Source: Variovorax sp. J2L1-78
Lineage (GTDB): Bacteria > Pseudomonadota > Gammaproteobacteria > Burkholderiales > Burkholderiaceae_C
Length of the DNA: 64,000 nucleotides
NCBI RefSeq assembly: GCF_030317205.1
Contig: NZ_JASZYB010000001.1
Location: 1,488,001-1,552,000, forward strand
Direction of reading: 5' to 3'
The position numbers and the translations under genes are program-made. The notes below the pieces were generated by a model, which searched no databases, had not been told where the DNA came from, and was given only the letters and a program-made list of their open reading frames with translations. Below, one piece after another: positions 63,449-64,000 of the stretch (its first letter is position 1; every line of letters starts with the position of its first letter).

Positions 63449-64000
63449 ATGTGGATCCGTACCAAGACCTGGGCCGCCATCGCTGGCGCCACCGCCTTCA
63501 CGGCGCTGACCGCGTTGTCCGCACATGCGCAGGACACGATCAAGATCGGTGTGTCGGAACCGCTCACCGGCGCGGTCGCGGCCTCCGGCAACTACGTGAC
63601 GAACGGCGCGCGCATCGCGGCGGACGTGATCAACAAGAAGGGTGGCGTGCTCGGCAAGCAGATCGAGCTGGTCATCGAGGACAACAAGTCGAACCCGCGT
63701 GAAGCGGTCAACTCGGCCGAGAAGCTGATCCTCAAGGACAAGGTGCCGGTGATGATGGGCGCCTGGAGCTCGACCTTCACGCTGGCCGTGATGCCCAAGC
63801 TCATGGAATACGGCGTGCCGATGGTGGTCGAGACCGCCTCGTCCGGCAAGATCACCACCTCGGGCAACCCGTGGATCTTCCGCACCAGCCCGACGTCGGC
63901 CATGGAGGCCCTGGCCTTCGGCAAGCAGCTGGCGTCGTTCAGCCCGGCGATCAAGAAGGTCGACTTCCTGTCGGTCAACAACGACTGGGGCCTGGGCGCC
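63449..64000 (+). CDS. ABC transporter substrate-binding protein, Liv type, C-terminus off window
   Basis: At least 184 residues of a LivK-like binding protein. The signal peptide is MWIRTKTWAAIAGATAFTALTALSAHA, and the mature part begins QDTIKIGVSEPLTGAVAASG. An AAGGAA ribosome-binding sequence precedes the ATG. It has no close similarity to the three binding proteins of the first cluster beyond the common fold. It lies 53 bases after the CoxG-like gene with no terminator between, so it probably begins the uptake system for the second cluster's substrate. The gene runs past the right edge. Confidence 0.93.
   Translation, partial: MWIRTKTWAAIAGATAFTALTALSAHAQDTIKIGVSEPLTGAVAASGNYVTNGARIAADVINKKGGVLGKQIELVIEDNKSNPREAVNSAEKLILKDKVPVMMGAWSSTFTLAVMPKLMEYGVPMVVETASSGKITTSGNPWIFRTSPTSAMEALAFGKQLASFSPAIKKVDFLSVNNDWGLGA

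Overview
The window is a GC-rich, gene-dense bacterial chromosome segment, most like a Burkholderiales/Comamonadaceae genome such as Variovorax. This is inferred from gene content, a family-typical GCCCCC/GGGGGC intergenic palindrome at 21202-21253, class I PHA genes and RecBCD. I saw no tRNA or rRNA gene, insertion sequence, phage gene or CRISPR array. Both ends cut genes: a UPF0149 protein on the left and an ABC binding protein on the right.

Region 1 (1-3394): a UPF0149 protein, a membrane-anchored GltS-like FMN/iron-sulfur protein and a small kinase-like protein.

Region 2 (3353-27926) is one catabolic cluster of about 24 kb, all on the minus strand apart from the divergent MarR gene at its head. 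In order of transcription it encodes a two-subunit 2-oxoacid:ferredoxin oxidoreductase (IorAB type), a flavin/[2Fe-2S] reductase, a Rieske oxygenase pair, a CoA ligase, a thiolase-like protein lacking thiolase residues, a DUF35-SDR fusion, a cyclase-family metal hydrolase, an SDR and two periplasmic binding proteins. A second Rieske pair follows, then a third binding protein, a LivH/LivM-LivG/LivF importer, a second CoA ligase, a second MarR regulator and a thioesterase. The parts fit indole-3-acetate catabolism through dioxindole-3-acetyl-CoA, isatin and isatinate to anthranilate. This is my inference from family chemistry and from recollection of Variovorax iad loci; it was not checked by a search. 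A TAGAT-N4-ATCTA palindrome lies in the divergent promoter.

Region 3 (27924-30917): a three-gene operon behind a good sigma70-like promoter, encoding an opine-dehydrogenase-like enzyme, a 3-hydroxyacyl-CoA dehydrogenase and an alpha/beta hydrolase with an abnormal active site. Its pathway is unknown. Region 4 (30922-34341): phaC, phaA and a translationally coupled PIN protein. Region 5 (34349-43070): housekeeping and envelope genes (pgeF, maiA, FAH-family, NUDIX, CreA, ABC exporter, NlpD-like), a six-EF-hand protein and a two-component system. Region 6 (43067-52199): recC-recB-recD joined by 4-base overlaps, followed by a lipocalin-like (AttH) protein.

Region 7 (53564-64000) is a second catabolic cluster. 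It holds an amidohydrolase, a DUF1116 protein and a J-domain remnant on one side of a MarR gene. On the other side lie an SDR, a 2-oxoglutarate/Fe(II)-type oxygenase, a three-subunit molybdenum hydroxylase, a CoxG-like protein and a periplasmic binding protein. Copies of a GGTGGCATGCC-type motif, including a perfect 11-bp inverted repeat, lie at its promoters and suggest one MarR regulon. I could not assign its substrate; it is the best candidate for an undescribed pathway.
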